DNA of 64,000 nt from Branchiostoma floridae (lineage: Eukaryota > Chordata > Leptocardii > Amphioxiformes > Branchiostomatidae), in NCBI RefSeq assembly GCF_000003815.2, contig NC_049986.1, forward strand, positions 21,250,191 to 21,314,190, given 5' to 3'. Each line of letters begins with the position of its first letter. The first letter of the stretch is position 1. The notes beneath the pieces were generated by a model. That model did not search any database. It saw only the letters and a list, made by a program, of their open reading frames with translations, and was not told where the DNA came from. The position numbers and the translations under genes were made by a program. Below, piece after piece: positions 12,044 through 22,573 of the stretch.

Positions 12044-13798
12044 GATTTTTCCATACATCAAGATCAATCAGGGGCTAAGTATTGTTACATCGGTGCCTCC
12101 TCATAATGCATTACAGGATACACCAGCCTACATGTATGGACGGATCTATAACTTTATACCTAAAGGTTCATTGATCACTCTCGCGAAACCTTTTCAGGTA
12201 TTTCCTTATTCATCTGACCCCGTTAAAATACACGTTGAGAGGTTCATGTAATCAAATGCCGCAGTGACGAATGGCAGTTGATACCTATTCACTGTCCCCC
12301 GAGTTGCGAATCATCCATTTGATGCCCACATCAAGCGAGGAAAAACTGATTACTTGTTGGTTCTATCTAAAGGTTAGGAGTTCAATTCCCATCGACTTCC
12401 TTTCTGTGGAAATTCCACGCCAGATAATTCAGCGTCGTATGATCGCGTTAACCCAGATAGAAATGGTCCATACATAATTTGCCCTGTCTGGATTAACACT
12501 GCTTGCAGCACACAGTGCTCTGTAGGCCCAAGTATATCATTATGCAAAGATGTGGGAATTTTAGGCAGTGTTTCCAAAACCTTAAAATGGTATTTACCTT
12601 TGGCCCGCCATGATTTATATATGCATGTTCATTGACTATGATAAACAGAAATCAATTGATGAACATGTTAATATAAAAGACGCAGTATGTCGTCTCAATT
12701 GATCAAGTATTAATAGATTTGTTCGGTAGTCCATAAGTCAGTTTGACTTTGAGCTACTTTCTGAGGAACAGATGCTACATCGTTTTGAATGATGCATATT
12801 TTGATTGGTTATAAAATCCCCCGTGAATACTTTCCGCATGAACATAATTAGGGAGCAACTTCCGTGTGCAGCTTGCGTGTGTTGTCATTCATCCGCTCGT
12901 ATCGGAAGGTTGCGCTTTGCTCTTATTTGTATTCTAGTCGAATGATCAACGGCATGAGGACCAGGATATTCTACAAGACAGTGCAGCTATACATTCACTA
13001 ATCTAAAGATATTAAGAAAATTAATGATATGAGACTCCCTTGATTTTGGCTCTATCAACATAAACAGTATACATTTGACGAATAATCACACAAACACTGT
13101 CTTCGTCGCTGACTTGCAAACGCCTCAGCCATTCAGAAGTTACATATCAGCAGCATAAGTGGTAATATCTTTGCCCCGTTCTTTGTCCCAAGTCTGGATT
13201 ATATATGGCCTGTCCTTTCACTGTCATGCCATCTTAACACCCTACATACGCGCTTCTTCCTTATCTATGAAAGCATAAGGCCCGAGGTTATGGGATGATA
13301 AACTGTTCCTGACGTCCTGGTCTATTCTAGGGTTGTCCAATAGATTGCAAAACAAGACGGACATACTAAGTAAAACTTTGCATTCAATTCAATGTTGCTG
13401 TATGAAAGGAGGGTAGCAATATCAAGAAAAGATAACGGATACGGATGTACGTCTTGTAATTCTTGAAATACTGTATAGCCGCAAACCTAATGTTTCCCAA
13501 GTTTTGCTAAAGATGAGTATATCACAATAACGTCTCTAAGATGATAATTTAGCGATGTATGTGACAGTGATTTTACGATTCTATACTTCAAATGATCTTC
13601 CATGGTCCAATAAGCTTTGGTTGCTTAGCTGACCAGCAAAAGCGAATGGAGACTATAGTCAGAGCCCATCTTAATTTAAAGACTAGAGACAGATTTGTGG
13701 TGACATATGTCTCGGTTACGAAGGCATTTAAAAGCTTTAGCATTGATCTTGAAATATTGTTAATTATCTCACTGCCACATATCACGTCAAATGTTAAA

Positions 13799-14627
13799 AT
13801 GCACACAGTCTTCACTTTTGTGGGCACCATCTGGCTCGTTACTGCCGCCATTGGTAAGCACTAGACCTATTTATGTTATAATAAGACTGGTATAGCGATT
13901 TACTGGTGTTACGTAAGTTCATGTTAACGTTCATTGTACTGATGAATTAACNNNNNNNNNNNNNNNNNNNNNNNNNNNNNNNNNNNNNNNNNNNNNNNNN
14001 NNNNNNNNNNNNNNNNNNNNNNNNNNNNNNNNNNNNNNNNNNNNNNNNNNNNNNNNNNNNNNNNNNNNNNNNNNNNNNNNNNNNNNNNNNNNNNNNNNNN
14101 NNNNNNNNNNNNNNNNNNNNNNNNNNNNNNNNNNNNNNNNNNNNNNNNNNNNNNNNNNNNNNNNNNNNNNNNNNNNNNNNNNNNNNNNNNNNNNNNNNNN
14201 NNNNNNNNNNNNNNNNNNNNNNNNNNNNNNNNNNNTGATCGACACAGATGGACGTTTCCTGCTTACTCGTATGATACCCCGTTCCTATACGCTCAAACAT
14301 TCTAATTAAGTGTAAGAATGAAGTTTTTCCAGAATAGCATGATACAGGACTGCCTTAGCATTTTGATTGCCATCTCATAGTAAATCTTACATCAGATCCT
14401 GTGTATCAGTCCGAGGTATACCCGGAATTCTCTAGATCCGACCTGTTTTAGCCAGTTGTATCTCTGTTCCATATGGCCATACATGTCTAATTGTATTGTG
14501 TGTCGTGCTTTAATACAGGATTAGCATTTCGCAGCACGTACACACATTACATTACATGTTTGTGTACATTAGAAGCAAATTAATTTTTATTTTTGACAGC
14601 CCCAAACACCGCATTGGCGATGGATTG
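13799..14627 (+). CDS. Candidate 5' exons of a secreted protein (copy 2)
   Basis: Exon 13799-13853 is identical in translation to the copy-1 signal-peptide exon (MHTVFTFVGTIWLVTAAI, phase-1 GTAAGC donor). The possible microexon at 14600-14627 is also preserved. The intron is interrupted by the 284-N gap. If copy 2 is an allele, this is not a separate gene. Confidence 0.3.
13952..14235. other. Assembly gap, 284 N
   Basis: Unlike the other gaps this one has a specific length. The matching segment of copy 1 (10554-10837) is exactly 284 bases: flanking bases 10553/13951 and 10838/14236 both align at offset 3398. Confidence 0.99.
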
Positions 14628-14865
14628 GTAAAGAAAAATTCTAACGGCTGGACGTTAGCCATTATCATCATCATCATCTATTGGGTTCTGGATCTGCCGC
14701 CGTAGGCACTTCCTTCGGTTAAAATCAGCCATTCTGCACATACGACATGATAGATTGGCATGACCATTGAGAAGGAAATCTGGTGGCTACGGCTAGATTC
14801 GGTTGATAGGCACCATCATATGAAGAAAATTCTTCACGTTTTTCTGTCAGCTATGGAAGATCAAA

Positions 14866-14982
14866 ATGTTTGGCGTCTTGATGTTCCTTATCGCCCTTTT
14901 GTTGGATTCAGTTCAAACTAATTGCTGTGTGTGCGGCTGTAGTACTGCCCGGGGTGCAATGAAGGTCGTTGGTGGCTGGTGA
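14866..14982 (+). CDS. Possible 38-aa secreted cysteine-rich peptide (copy 2)
   Basis: Copy of the 11468-11584 ORF with the same reading frame, CCVCGC cluster and TGA. The same caveats apply, and it may be the other allele. Confidence 0.2.
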   Translation: MFGVLMFLIALLLDSVQTNCCVCGCSTARGAMKVVGGW

Positions 14983-15184
14983 TTATGTGCTGTAAGGAGA
15001 TGAGGTCATCAGTGTTGCAATGGAGGAGTTGATAGAAAAAATTCATTAAAAGGTCGAAAGTTCGGCTGACCACGAGGACACTTACTTGTACAGGCTTGTA
15101 GTTTTATTATTATCGTACGGCAGTCTTAATAGAAAAAGATATTGTGAGTCCTTACTCAAATTATCAAGACGAAATATCGTCCCA

Positions 15185-15284
15185 NNNNNNNNNNNNNNNN
15201 NNNNNNNNNNNNNNNNNNNNNNNNNNNNNNNNNNNNNNNNNNNNNNNNNNNNNNNNNNNNNNNNNNNNNNNNNNNNNNNNNNNN
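15185..15284. other. Assembly gap, 100 N
   Basis: Ends repeat copy 2. Sequence to its right does not continue the copy-1 flank. Confidence 0.99.
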
Positions 15285-15605
15285 GCATGTTGCTTGCAGC
15301 TACTTTGGATACCTAATCGATATGCCGTGACCCCCACCGGGGTATCAATTGGATCGTAAACCTCCCCACAAATAGCCACATGTTGGACTGGTGATTTCAA
15401 TCAATGCAGTTTGGCTTGTGGCAAAATGGATATAATATTGACAGGAGGACTGGTGGCCACACTTAATCATATTCATTGAAAGGTGTTGACAAAATGCTGT
15501 TGGAAACAATTTGACATGAAGAATCGGTAGCGTATGAATATATACGAAGGAATGTTCTAGAAAACCTAGATGACAAGTCAACAGTTCCACCTTTCTTGGC
15601 TGGTG

Positions 15606-15705
15606 NNNNNNNNNNNNNNNNNNNNNNNNNNNNNNNNNNNNNNNNNNNNNNNNNNNNNNNNNNNNNNNNNNNNNNNNNNNNNNNNNNNNNNNNNNNNNNN
15701 NNNNN
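15606..15705. other. Assembly gap, 100 N
   Basis: Exactly 100 N. The 321-base island between this gap and the previous one shows no recognised feature. Confidence 0.99.
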
Positions 15706-15862
15706 TATCATTTCTAATGTCTGATGACTGTTCTCAGGGGGTTTGCTGACAGAGCTCTACTGTAGCTAACCCTGAAATATACTAAGATTAAACCAGTTTT
15801 AGTATTATTTTTGGCTTTGTGTTTTCTTCTGGGTTATGTTTATGCAATATAAATGGATACAG

Positions 15863-16169
15863 ATGATCTAGGATGGCACCCAGGCTACCAACACCATACT
15901 ACAGTCTAACTACTAGAAGTGCCCCTTCACCAATGAAAAGAAGACGCTACTGCAGTCAACAATGCAGGGGCGACATCTACTGATTTAGTTTGTAATTGCA
16001 GTGTACTACTGTGTTGTAGTTAACGTGCCAGTTCTTGTAAATGAAATAAGTAGATGTTGCCCCTGCATAGTTCACTGCAGTGAGTCATTGGTGAAGCGCA
16101 TTTCTAGCAGTTAGACTGTAGTATGGTGTTGAGTATGGTGTTGGAAGCCGGGTTGCCATCCTAGATCAT
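15863..16169. repeat. Foldback element, about 307 bp
   Basis: The left arm runs atgatctaggatggcaccc, then aggctaccaacaccatac. The right arm returns its reverse complement with small gaps, ending gttgccatcctagatcat. Pairing extends almost to the centre (gcgacatctactga against taagtagatgttgcccctgc). The GGTGCCATCC-type end resembles the TAGCCTGGGTACCATCC family seen at 36872, 38458 and 62821. A partial relative lies at about 19700-19810 next to the second kelch-like gene, as expected if the element was carried along in that duplication. Confidence 0.8.
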
Positions 16170-16873
16170 TCCTAGTCCTACCATACTCTCCAAGCAGAGG
16201 TTGGTGGGGAAAATAGTATCCTTTTCCTTATATGCCGTCTTTTTCGGTCAGCCATCTCATCAACAAAAAAAAGTGACGGCATGTAACTTATAAGGAAACA
16301 ATCACGGTTTTGTTTGAATGTTAAAATGTGACATGTAGTTCTTCGTGTACTTTTGAATTAGCTTTGGTTAACATTTCTTTGCAAGTTTTTACAACTTTTA
16401 AGTGGAATCAACTTTCAATATTGTACATTCTCTAAATATGGCAACTTTCCTTTAACATATCAAATTTTATTCAAACAAAAACAAAAAGGATTCACAAGGC
16501 AAACCATGGTTCTTTACATTTGACAGATCATGATAATTCTGCATTTATTGTTTCTGTATCAGTTAATGATATTATTACTAGCAGGCACAACTCACAATCA
16601 ACACTTTACATTTTAAAAACATCGAACTACACGTTATCATTTAGCAGTAAACAACACACTCAATTTCTGGGCATTTGATATCCTTTTCAGGTACTGTACT
16701 CTTCTCACGAAAACACTGATCATGAACACAAACACATACAATTCAACCTAGGTGTAACGTTCAACGGTTGTACGACTGTTCACATATGAGCAGCTAGCCA
16801 TGTAGGAATAATCCTATATAAAATGGGGATACAAGTGATAGCTCTTCCCAAAGAAACTGTCTCATGTTCCTAG

Positions 16874-18787
16874 CTAGTGCTCTAGTTTGTAAAGATCCCT
16901 GCAGTACCACCCGATGCTACTCTTACTGGTTGCCAGAAAACCATAACCAATCAATTCAAAGGTTAGGTCCCATGTATGCGTTATGTCTGTCTCCCTGGTA
17001 CTTCTGCTGCTGTCTCCATCAAACTTGTAGCAGATTATGCCGTCGACGAGGTCTTTTTGGTAGATGGTGTGTTCCTCTTGGTACTGTGTACCCCAAAAGC
17101 TTACTGACACATCTCCTATGTCCTTAAGCTCGGATAGGGTTCCCAGTTCAACATCATAGAGGAACATTTGTGGACTGTATGAATCGCGAAGATTCAGGAG
17201 AATATGGACATTTCCATGCACAACTGTCACCAACTTATAAACGCTTTGCAACCGAGAGTACAGCACAGGAATATCGGAGTATGACCAATGTGCAGCTCTC
17301 ACGTCAAATACATGAACACGAAGCTTTGTTTCCTCTCCCCAACTACACGCTTTCTCTGTGTTATCGAAAAGCTCAACGAGTAGAATCTTACCGTTGCAGG
17401 CTGTTACAGTTAAGTCTAAAGAGGCTATTTCTGGCAACGTGGGTGGCACGATCCAAGCTTGTTCTTTAAGATCGTAACAATCCATGCTGAATGTAGACGT
17501 GTTGTCAATGTCGCCTCCAACCAGGAACAGTTTCCCATCAGCGACGACTGACTGGTGTCCTGCCCTACCCAGAGGCATGTCGGGTAACTTTGTCCAAGCG
17601 TTTGTGACGAAGTCGTACCAAAATGCCTGCCTCAATGGTACACTGTCAGGGGCGTAGGGCAAAGGATAGGCACGCCCACCTGTCACATACAGGCATCTTT
17701 CTGCACTTGTGACACTCATATAGCCTGTAATGTGCATTGGTAGGGCAGTGACAAGGTAGTATTGCTCAGTGTCCGGATCCAAGCACATCACACTTTGCAA
17801 GGGTGTCATCAGTCCAGCATCACTTCCCTCTCCTATCATGCAACCACCAACAAGAAATGCCAGGTCGTCTGAGGTACCGAGTCTTTGTCTAACTTTGGGC
17901 TCATCTAACTCTGCTCCTGCACTTACTTGCCACAAAGTGGCGCCAGCGAGATGTTTCTCCTTGGCTCCTGTGACCATTGCCAGACATCCAGGAGAATCTT
18001 GTATCACAGAATGCAACTCTAGCTTCTTTAGCGTACTGACTCTCACGGACATCAGGCGGATCTCCTGAAATATGGTGATTACCACTGTCCTGCGGTTTTC
18101 CGGATCATGATCGAGCCATCGGATCACTGCATCAACAATACTTTCTTCATCCGTAACACGCAGTTTTTTGTCTGTTAGTAGATCCAAGAGCTCCTGTCCC
18201 GAAAGAGTAAAAAATTCTTCACTTTGCGATATCTCATAGAAGTTAGACAAAGTGTCTTTCCTGGCTTGTTCCCTCAAGCCAGAAAACCCATACAGGTCAG
18301 AGAGCCGCATGGCACTCAGGCAGTTTGACAGATCATACCTCTCTTCGATGAATGTTTGGCAATACTCCGTGATCTTGTCAACTTGCAGCATGTGAGCTGC
18401 CTGCAGAATGTCGTGAATGTCGTCTTGAGTGATGCAGATTTCACCAGTATACAGAAAGTCCAGGATCTTGGAGAAGCCATCAGAGTCAATCCCATGCAGT
18501 TGCACGTTCTTTGACCTTCTTTCGGTGAAGCTAGAGGAAAACATGACTTTAAAGTACGGCGTAGACGCCAACACAGCCCGATGACAAGGGAATTCCACAT
18601 TCTGGACCTTTACCACGAAATCAAGAAAATCTCCACAATGGCGCTGGCTGTTAAGCTCGGCAAGGACCTTATCACATTGGCTGACATCTTTGTAGCGAGA
18701 GCAGTCATCCTCGTGGAATGTTCTGTCCTCCATTCTTACATAGCTGCCAAGGTCACTGTTATAGTCCAATGATTCCATTTCAGCCAT
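16874..18787 (-). CDS. Kelch-like BTB-BACK-kelch protein, paralogue 1
   Basis: Single coding exon, 637 aa, starting at the ATG at 18787. The open frame extends six codons further to a GTG, which is not a credible animal start, and a tgtatacag acceptor lies just upstream. Order: BTB about 45-150 (GDFLDFVVKV, FPCHRAVLAST, FLYTGEI), BACK about 155-255 (IVDAVIRWLDHDPENRR), then degenerate kelch repeats from about 290 with LVGG, YVTGGRAY and LFLVGGDID. The C-terminus is WYCRDLYKLEH. KLHL proteins commonly act as substrate adaptors for CUL3 ubiquitin ligases; that role is inferred and the substrate unknown. Closest neighbour is paralogue 2, with which it shares coding sequence and 3' flank. Orthology to a vertebrate KLHL was not assigned. 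Confidence 0.92.
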   Translation of the reverse strand: MAEMESLDYNSDLGSYVRMEDRTFHEDDCSRYKDVSQCDKVLAELNSQRHCGDFLDFVVKVQNVEFPCHRAVLASTPYFKVMFSSSFTERRSKNVQLHGIDSDGFSKILDFLYTGEICITQDDIHDILQAAHMLQVDKITEYCQTFIEERYDLSNCLSAMRLSDLYGFSGLREQARKDTLSNFYEISQSEEFFTLSGQELLDLLTDKKLRVTDEESIVDAVIRWLDHDPENRRTVVITIFQEIRLMSVRVSTLKKLELHSVIQDSPGCLAMVTGAKEKHLAGATLWQVSAGAELDEPKVRQRLGTSDDLAFLVGGCMIGEGSDAGLMTPLQSVMCLDPDTEQYYLVTALPMHITGYMSVTSAERCLYVTGGRAYPLPYAPDSVPLRQAFWYDFVTNAWTKLPDMPLGRAGHQSVVADGKLFLVGGDIDNTSTFSMDCYDLKEQAWIVPPTLPEIASLDLTVTACNGKILLVELFDNTEKACSWGEETKLRVHVFDVRAAHWSYSDIPVLYSRLQSVYKLVTVVHGNVHILLNLRDSYSPQMFLYDVELGTLSELKDIGDVSVSFWGTQYQEEHTIYQKDLVDGIICYKFDGDSSRSTRETDITHTWDLTFELIGYGFLATSKSSIGWYCRDLYKLEH

Positions 18788-20596
18788 GGTAGTCGTAGTA
18801 GCCACAGTCTTGTTCTCAGCTGTATACAGAGGAAGTTGTAATCAATCATAATGAAAATCATATTTAAGGCCACAATATGTCTACAGTCATGGTTCTTTTT
18901 TTAAGCAATCCTACTGCGGACAGGAAACGAATTAGCTTATATAAGTTATAATAACTCTGCGGCATAATGTTGGCATGTAACAACGTTTAAATAGAATTAC
19001 AATGTGTTAGAATGATGGCTGTCTCGTGGGGACTCGTTTTCTCGACTCACTATTTAAGAACATACGAGTAAAAGTTAACTGGCAAAAGGCTTAAGCAGGC
19101 TACACATACATACACACTCTGTTATCTTGATACCTATGATCAGTCTAATGTTATATCCTACATCCTGCAACTATGTTGTCTGTATATCCTTGCATAATCA
19201 TGCTCTACTTTACGTAAAATTATCATAGAAGCGCATATCGCGCGAATGTGCCTGTTGAACTGTTGAAAAAAAATCATGCCCCCCTCCCCAGAACGCTAAT
19301 ATATGCTCTTATATCTTTAAACGCTGCCTTAGTTAAACCCAGCCGTCCCCACATTCTGTACCTCATGTATCCCGTGTCCGTTGTGATGACGTCTCCCGGC
19401 GTCACCAGGTGTTTGGGCGCGTCAGGAACCTCCGGCTTCTTCAGACTCTCCCGTAACGTGATGTTCTGCGCGCCTTGCGCGCCTTCGTTTCAAACTGGAC
19501 TAGTCCATCGTAACTTTAGGTAAATATTCAGACATGCCCGGCGTATTATCATAACAATAAAGGTTATATATTACAAATTAGATACAAAAATGAAAAGAAA
19601 ACAGATGTATAATGTGAATATTTATCAAGAAATCTATCGTTTGACTAGCTAGCAGATGAACTTTCACTTCACCCATATGAAATATGTGAATGGACACTAC
19701 CGGTCAACTGCAAGAGCGACATCTACTGATTAGATCTGATATTGCAGCCTACAACTTGCGATCTATGGTGTTTATGTTTGTAGGCTGGGTGCCAATTTAG
19801 ATCACCCTAGTTAGTATGATATTTTTAAGAAGAAGTCTTTATTTCTTTCAAACTCTTGACCTCTGGACAAACTGCTGATTCTGGTCTTGGTTCGTCTGTT
19901 GTCTCAGAACAATGATCAATGAGTATTCTTTATTCAACCTCCTTGTTCTGACACAAGGATAAATATAGGTATGTTGAAGAATAGCTTGATTCTGTCAAAG
20001 TCTTTCTTCATATTACATCCCTTTCCGTTTTTGGAACTTAACTGTTAAATGTGACGCATAGTTCTTCATGTACTTTTGAAATAAGACATTACTTAGCAAG
20101 ATTTTACCACTTTGATTAAATTTAAGTTAAAGTGGAATCAAGTAGCTATATTGTACATTGTCTAAATAAAAAGGCACTGCAAAGTCGATTGATAACAATT
20201 TTCCTTTATATAATTTCCTCAAGTAAACACAAATAGGCAACCCATGGTCCTTTACATTGGACAAATCATAATTATCAGTTTTTACTGAATGATCTAGTAC
20301 TAGCATGCACAACTCACAATAATCAGTTTACTTTTTAAAAACAATTACATGTTATCATTTTGGCAGTAAACTACACACTCAATTTCTGGGCATTTCATAT
20401 CCTCATCCTTTAGCTTACATATTTTACAAGGTACTGTAGTCCTATCACGGAAACACTGAGCACTAAGACAAACAATTATGGAGATAATTAGATCAAAATA
20501 ACAAAACAAACAAACAAACTCAACCTAGGTCGACCCAACCGTTCACTCCACGAGACCATTTGTCAAAAATAAGCAACTAGTCATGTAGGAATCATC
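18788..20596. other. Spacer between kelch-like paralogues 1 and 2
   Basis: Holds the EXOSC2-like exon (19362-19489), a partial copy of the foldback found at 15863-16169, and paralogue 2's 3' flank at about 20040-20480. That flank matches the 3' flank of paralogue 1 (16320-16700), for example the shared cacactcaatttctgggcat. No other coding sequence. Confidence 0.7.
19362..19489 (-). pseudogene. EXOSC2: Orphan EXOSC2 (RRP4) exon fragment
   Basis: On the minus strand an open stretch reads QNITLRESLKKPEVPDA and then KHLVTPGDVITTDTGYMR. It ends exactly at a splice donor, ATGAG|GTACAG. The KHLVxPGDxITTDTGxMRG block is the highly conserved N-terminus of the exosome RNA-binding cap subunit RRP4/EXOSC2. 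An in-frame TGA lies just upstream, and no following exon (GHGTY...) was found in the 0.6 kb before the kelch-like gene. The retained donor argues for a genomic exon copy rather than a processed retrocopy. Best read as a duplicated, stranded exon; a functional gene with very distant exons on this strand would have to span a kelch-like gene. Confidence 0.7.
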
Positions 20597-22573
20597 CTAA
20601 TCTATTGGAATACATGTGACAGCTCTTCCCAAAGACGTGGTCTCATCTTCCTCGTCGTGCTCTACTTTGTCAAGATCCCTGCAGTACCATCCGATGGTGC
20701 TCTTCTTGGTTGCCAGAATACTTTGACCAATCATGGTGAAGGGTAACGTTGAAGCTCTGTCCCACTTAAAGCCAGGTGTGCTTTGGTTGTTTGCATCAAA
20801 ATTGCTGTAGATTACGTCCTCCCGCTGGACCATGGAATTGTCCTCATCAACATGCATGTCCACGTACCGTGTGCCACAAAAAGTCAAACCTTCGTTTTCC
20901 TCAGTCTCGAATAGGGTTCCTTTTTCGACATCATAGACCACTATTTCTCGGTTCACTGACGAGCCTCCAACAAGGAGGATATGTACCTTCTCGTGCACAG
21001 CAGTCACCAACTGATAAAGGCGTTCCGAAGAGCACGACGGAAATGTGTGGTCGTACAGCCAATGTGCGGTTTTCACGTCAAACCCGTGAATACGCAGTTC
21101 TGGCCGAAACCATCTGTAGCTGCCCTCCTCCTTTATGTTATTCAAAAGCTCAACGAAAACAAGCTTACTTCCGCAGGCTGTTACCGTTAAATCAGACGAA
21201 GGGTCTAATTCTGGAAGCGTGGGAGGCTTCATCCAAGCTTCCACTTCAAGATCGTAACAATCCATGCTCAACTCAGAGGTGTCGTCAGTGTCACCTTTAA
21301 CCAGGAACAGTTTCTCATCGACAATGGCCGACTGGTGCCCTGCCCTACCACGAGGCATGTCGGGTAAGGCCGTCCAAGTGTCTGTGAGGAAGTCGTACCG
21401 AAATGCTTGCCTGGAAGGGGCACTGTGGGGACCCTGTTCTCCGATCAAAGGATGGGCGCGACCACCTGTTACGTAGAGGCATCGTTCTGCACTTGTGACA
21501 CTCATGTAGCCGGTAACGGGCGTCGGTAGGTTGGTGACGTGGTAAGACGGAGTTCCCAAGCCGCGTATATTCAGTCTGGTCTCGTCATCGTCTATCCTCC
21601 AACCACCGACAAGAACTGCCAGGTCGTCTGATGTACCACGTCTTCGCCTAAGTTTCCACTCATCTGCCACTGCTTGTGTAGTGGAAAAGTGTTTCTTCAT
21701 TGCTGTTTTGACTATTGCCAAACATTCAGGAGAATCTTGTATCACAGGATGCAACTCTAGCTTCTTTAGTGTACTGACTCTCACGGACATCAGGCGGATC
21801 TCTTGAAGTATAGCGACTATCACTGCTCTGCAGTTTTCCGGATCTTGGTCGAGCCATCGGATCACAGCAGCAACAACCTCTTCTTCGTCCGTAACTCGCA
21901 GTTTCTCGTCTGTGAGTAGATCCAAGAGCTCATCTCCCGAAAGAGTCAGAAATTCTTCATTTTGACATATCTCTGAGAAGTTCGACAATGCCACTTCCCT
22001 GGTCTTTTCCCTTAATTTAGAAAACCCATACAGGTCAGAGACACGCATGACATCGAGGCAGTTTGACATATCAAAATCTTCTACGATGAACGTTTCGCAA
22101 TACTCCGTGATCTTGTCAATTTGGAACATGTGAGCTGCCTGCAAAATGTCGTGAACGTCATCTTGAGTGATGCTGATTTCTCCGGTATACAGGAAGTCCA
22201 GGATCTTGGAGAAGCCATCGGAGTCGACCCCGTACAGTGGTACTACCTTTGAATTTCCTTCAGAGAGGTTGGAAGACAACATAGCTTTGAAGTACGGCGT
22301 AGACGCCAACACGGCCCGGTGACAAGGAAACTCCATGTCCTGGACCTTAACGACCAAGTCAAGAAAATCCTTGGTATGACGCTGGCCGTTAAGCTCTGCA
22401 AGGAGTTCACGACAATAGCTGGTGTCTTCGAAACGACATGAATTGTCCTCATCGTAGGATTTTTTGTCTCCCACGTGGCAGGCGCTGTTACAGTTGTGAC
22501 CATCATTGTCGTCAACTCCATCACTTCTACGGTCATTGTCGTAACCAACATCATCAGGCCACAATGTGTCCAT
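20597..22573 (-). CDS. Kelch-like BTB-BACK-kelch protein, paralogue 2
   Basis: Single coding exon, 658 aa from the ATG at 22573. An upstream in-frame ATG at 22621 is rejected because a good acceptor (acgttctctccag) falls between them. The acidic N-terminus (DNDRRSDGVDDNDG) is unlike the other paralogues. BTB from about 65 (KDFLDLVVKVQDMEFPCHRA), BACK with AVIRWLDQDPENCR, kelch region with LVGGWRID, LYVTGGRAHP and PRGRAGHQS, then WYCRDLDKVEHDEED. It closely parallels paralogue 1 (offset about 3.72 kb, including 3' noncoding sequence), so the pair arose by tandem duplication. CUL3-adaptor role inferred from family. Confidence 0.92.
   Translation of the reverse strand: MDTLWPDDVGYDNDRRSDGVDDNDGHNCNSACHVGDKKSYDEDNSCRFEDTSYCRELLAELNGQRHTKDFLDLVVKVQDMEFPCHRAVLASTPYFKAMLSSNLSEGNSKVVPLYGVDSDGFSKILDFLYTGEISITQDDVHDILQAAHMFQIDKITEYCETFIVEDFDMSNCLDVMRVSDLYGFSKLREKTREVALSNFSEICQNEEFLTLSGDELLDLLTDEKLRVTDEEEVVAAVIRWLDQDPENCRAVIVAILQEIRLMSVRVSTLKKLELHPVIQDSPECLAIVKTAMKKHFSTTQAVADEWKLRRRRGTSDDLAVLVGGWRIDDDETRLNIRGLGTPSYHVTNLPTPVTGYMSVTSAERCLYVTGGRAHPLIGEQGPHSAPSRQAFRYDFLTDTWTALPDMPRGRAGHQSAIVDEKLFLVKGDTDDTSELSMDCYDLEVEAWMKPPTLPELDPSSDLTVTACGSKLVFVELLNNIKEEGSYRWFRPELRIHGFDVKTAHWLYDHTFPSCSSERLYQLVTAVHEKVHILLVGGSSVNREIVVYDVEKGTLFETEENEGLTFCGTRYVDMHVDEDNSMVQREDVIYSNFDANNQSTPGFKWDRASTLPFTMIGQSILATKKSTIGWYCRDLDKVEHDEEDETTSLGRAVTCIPID

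Larger units (their letters stand above)
12055..15184 (+). repeat. 3.1-kb direct repeat, copy 2 (bounded by gaps)
   Basis: Second copy of the 8651-11786 block. It starts within about 10 bases of one 100-N gap, ends at another, and contains a 284-N gap. The divergence, by eye a few changes per several hundred bases plus small indels, is what allelic differences in a highly heterozygous animal look like. An uncollapsed haplotype is therefore at least as likely as a genuine tandem duplication. Confidence 0.95.

Noticed and set aside
18788-18805. Six extra N-terminal codons of kelch-like paralogue 1
   Set aside because: They begin with GTG, not ATG. The first ATG is at 18787, after a splice acceptor.
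19248-19523. 91-codon plus-strand frame
   Set aside because: Antisense shadow of the EXOSC2-like exon.
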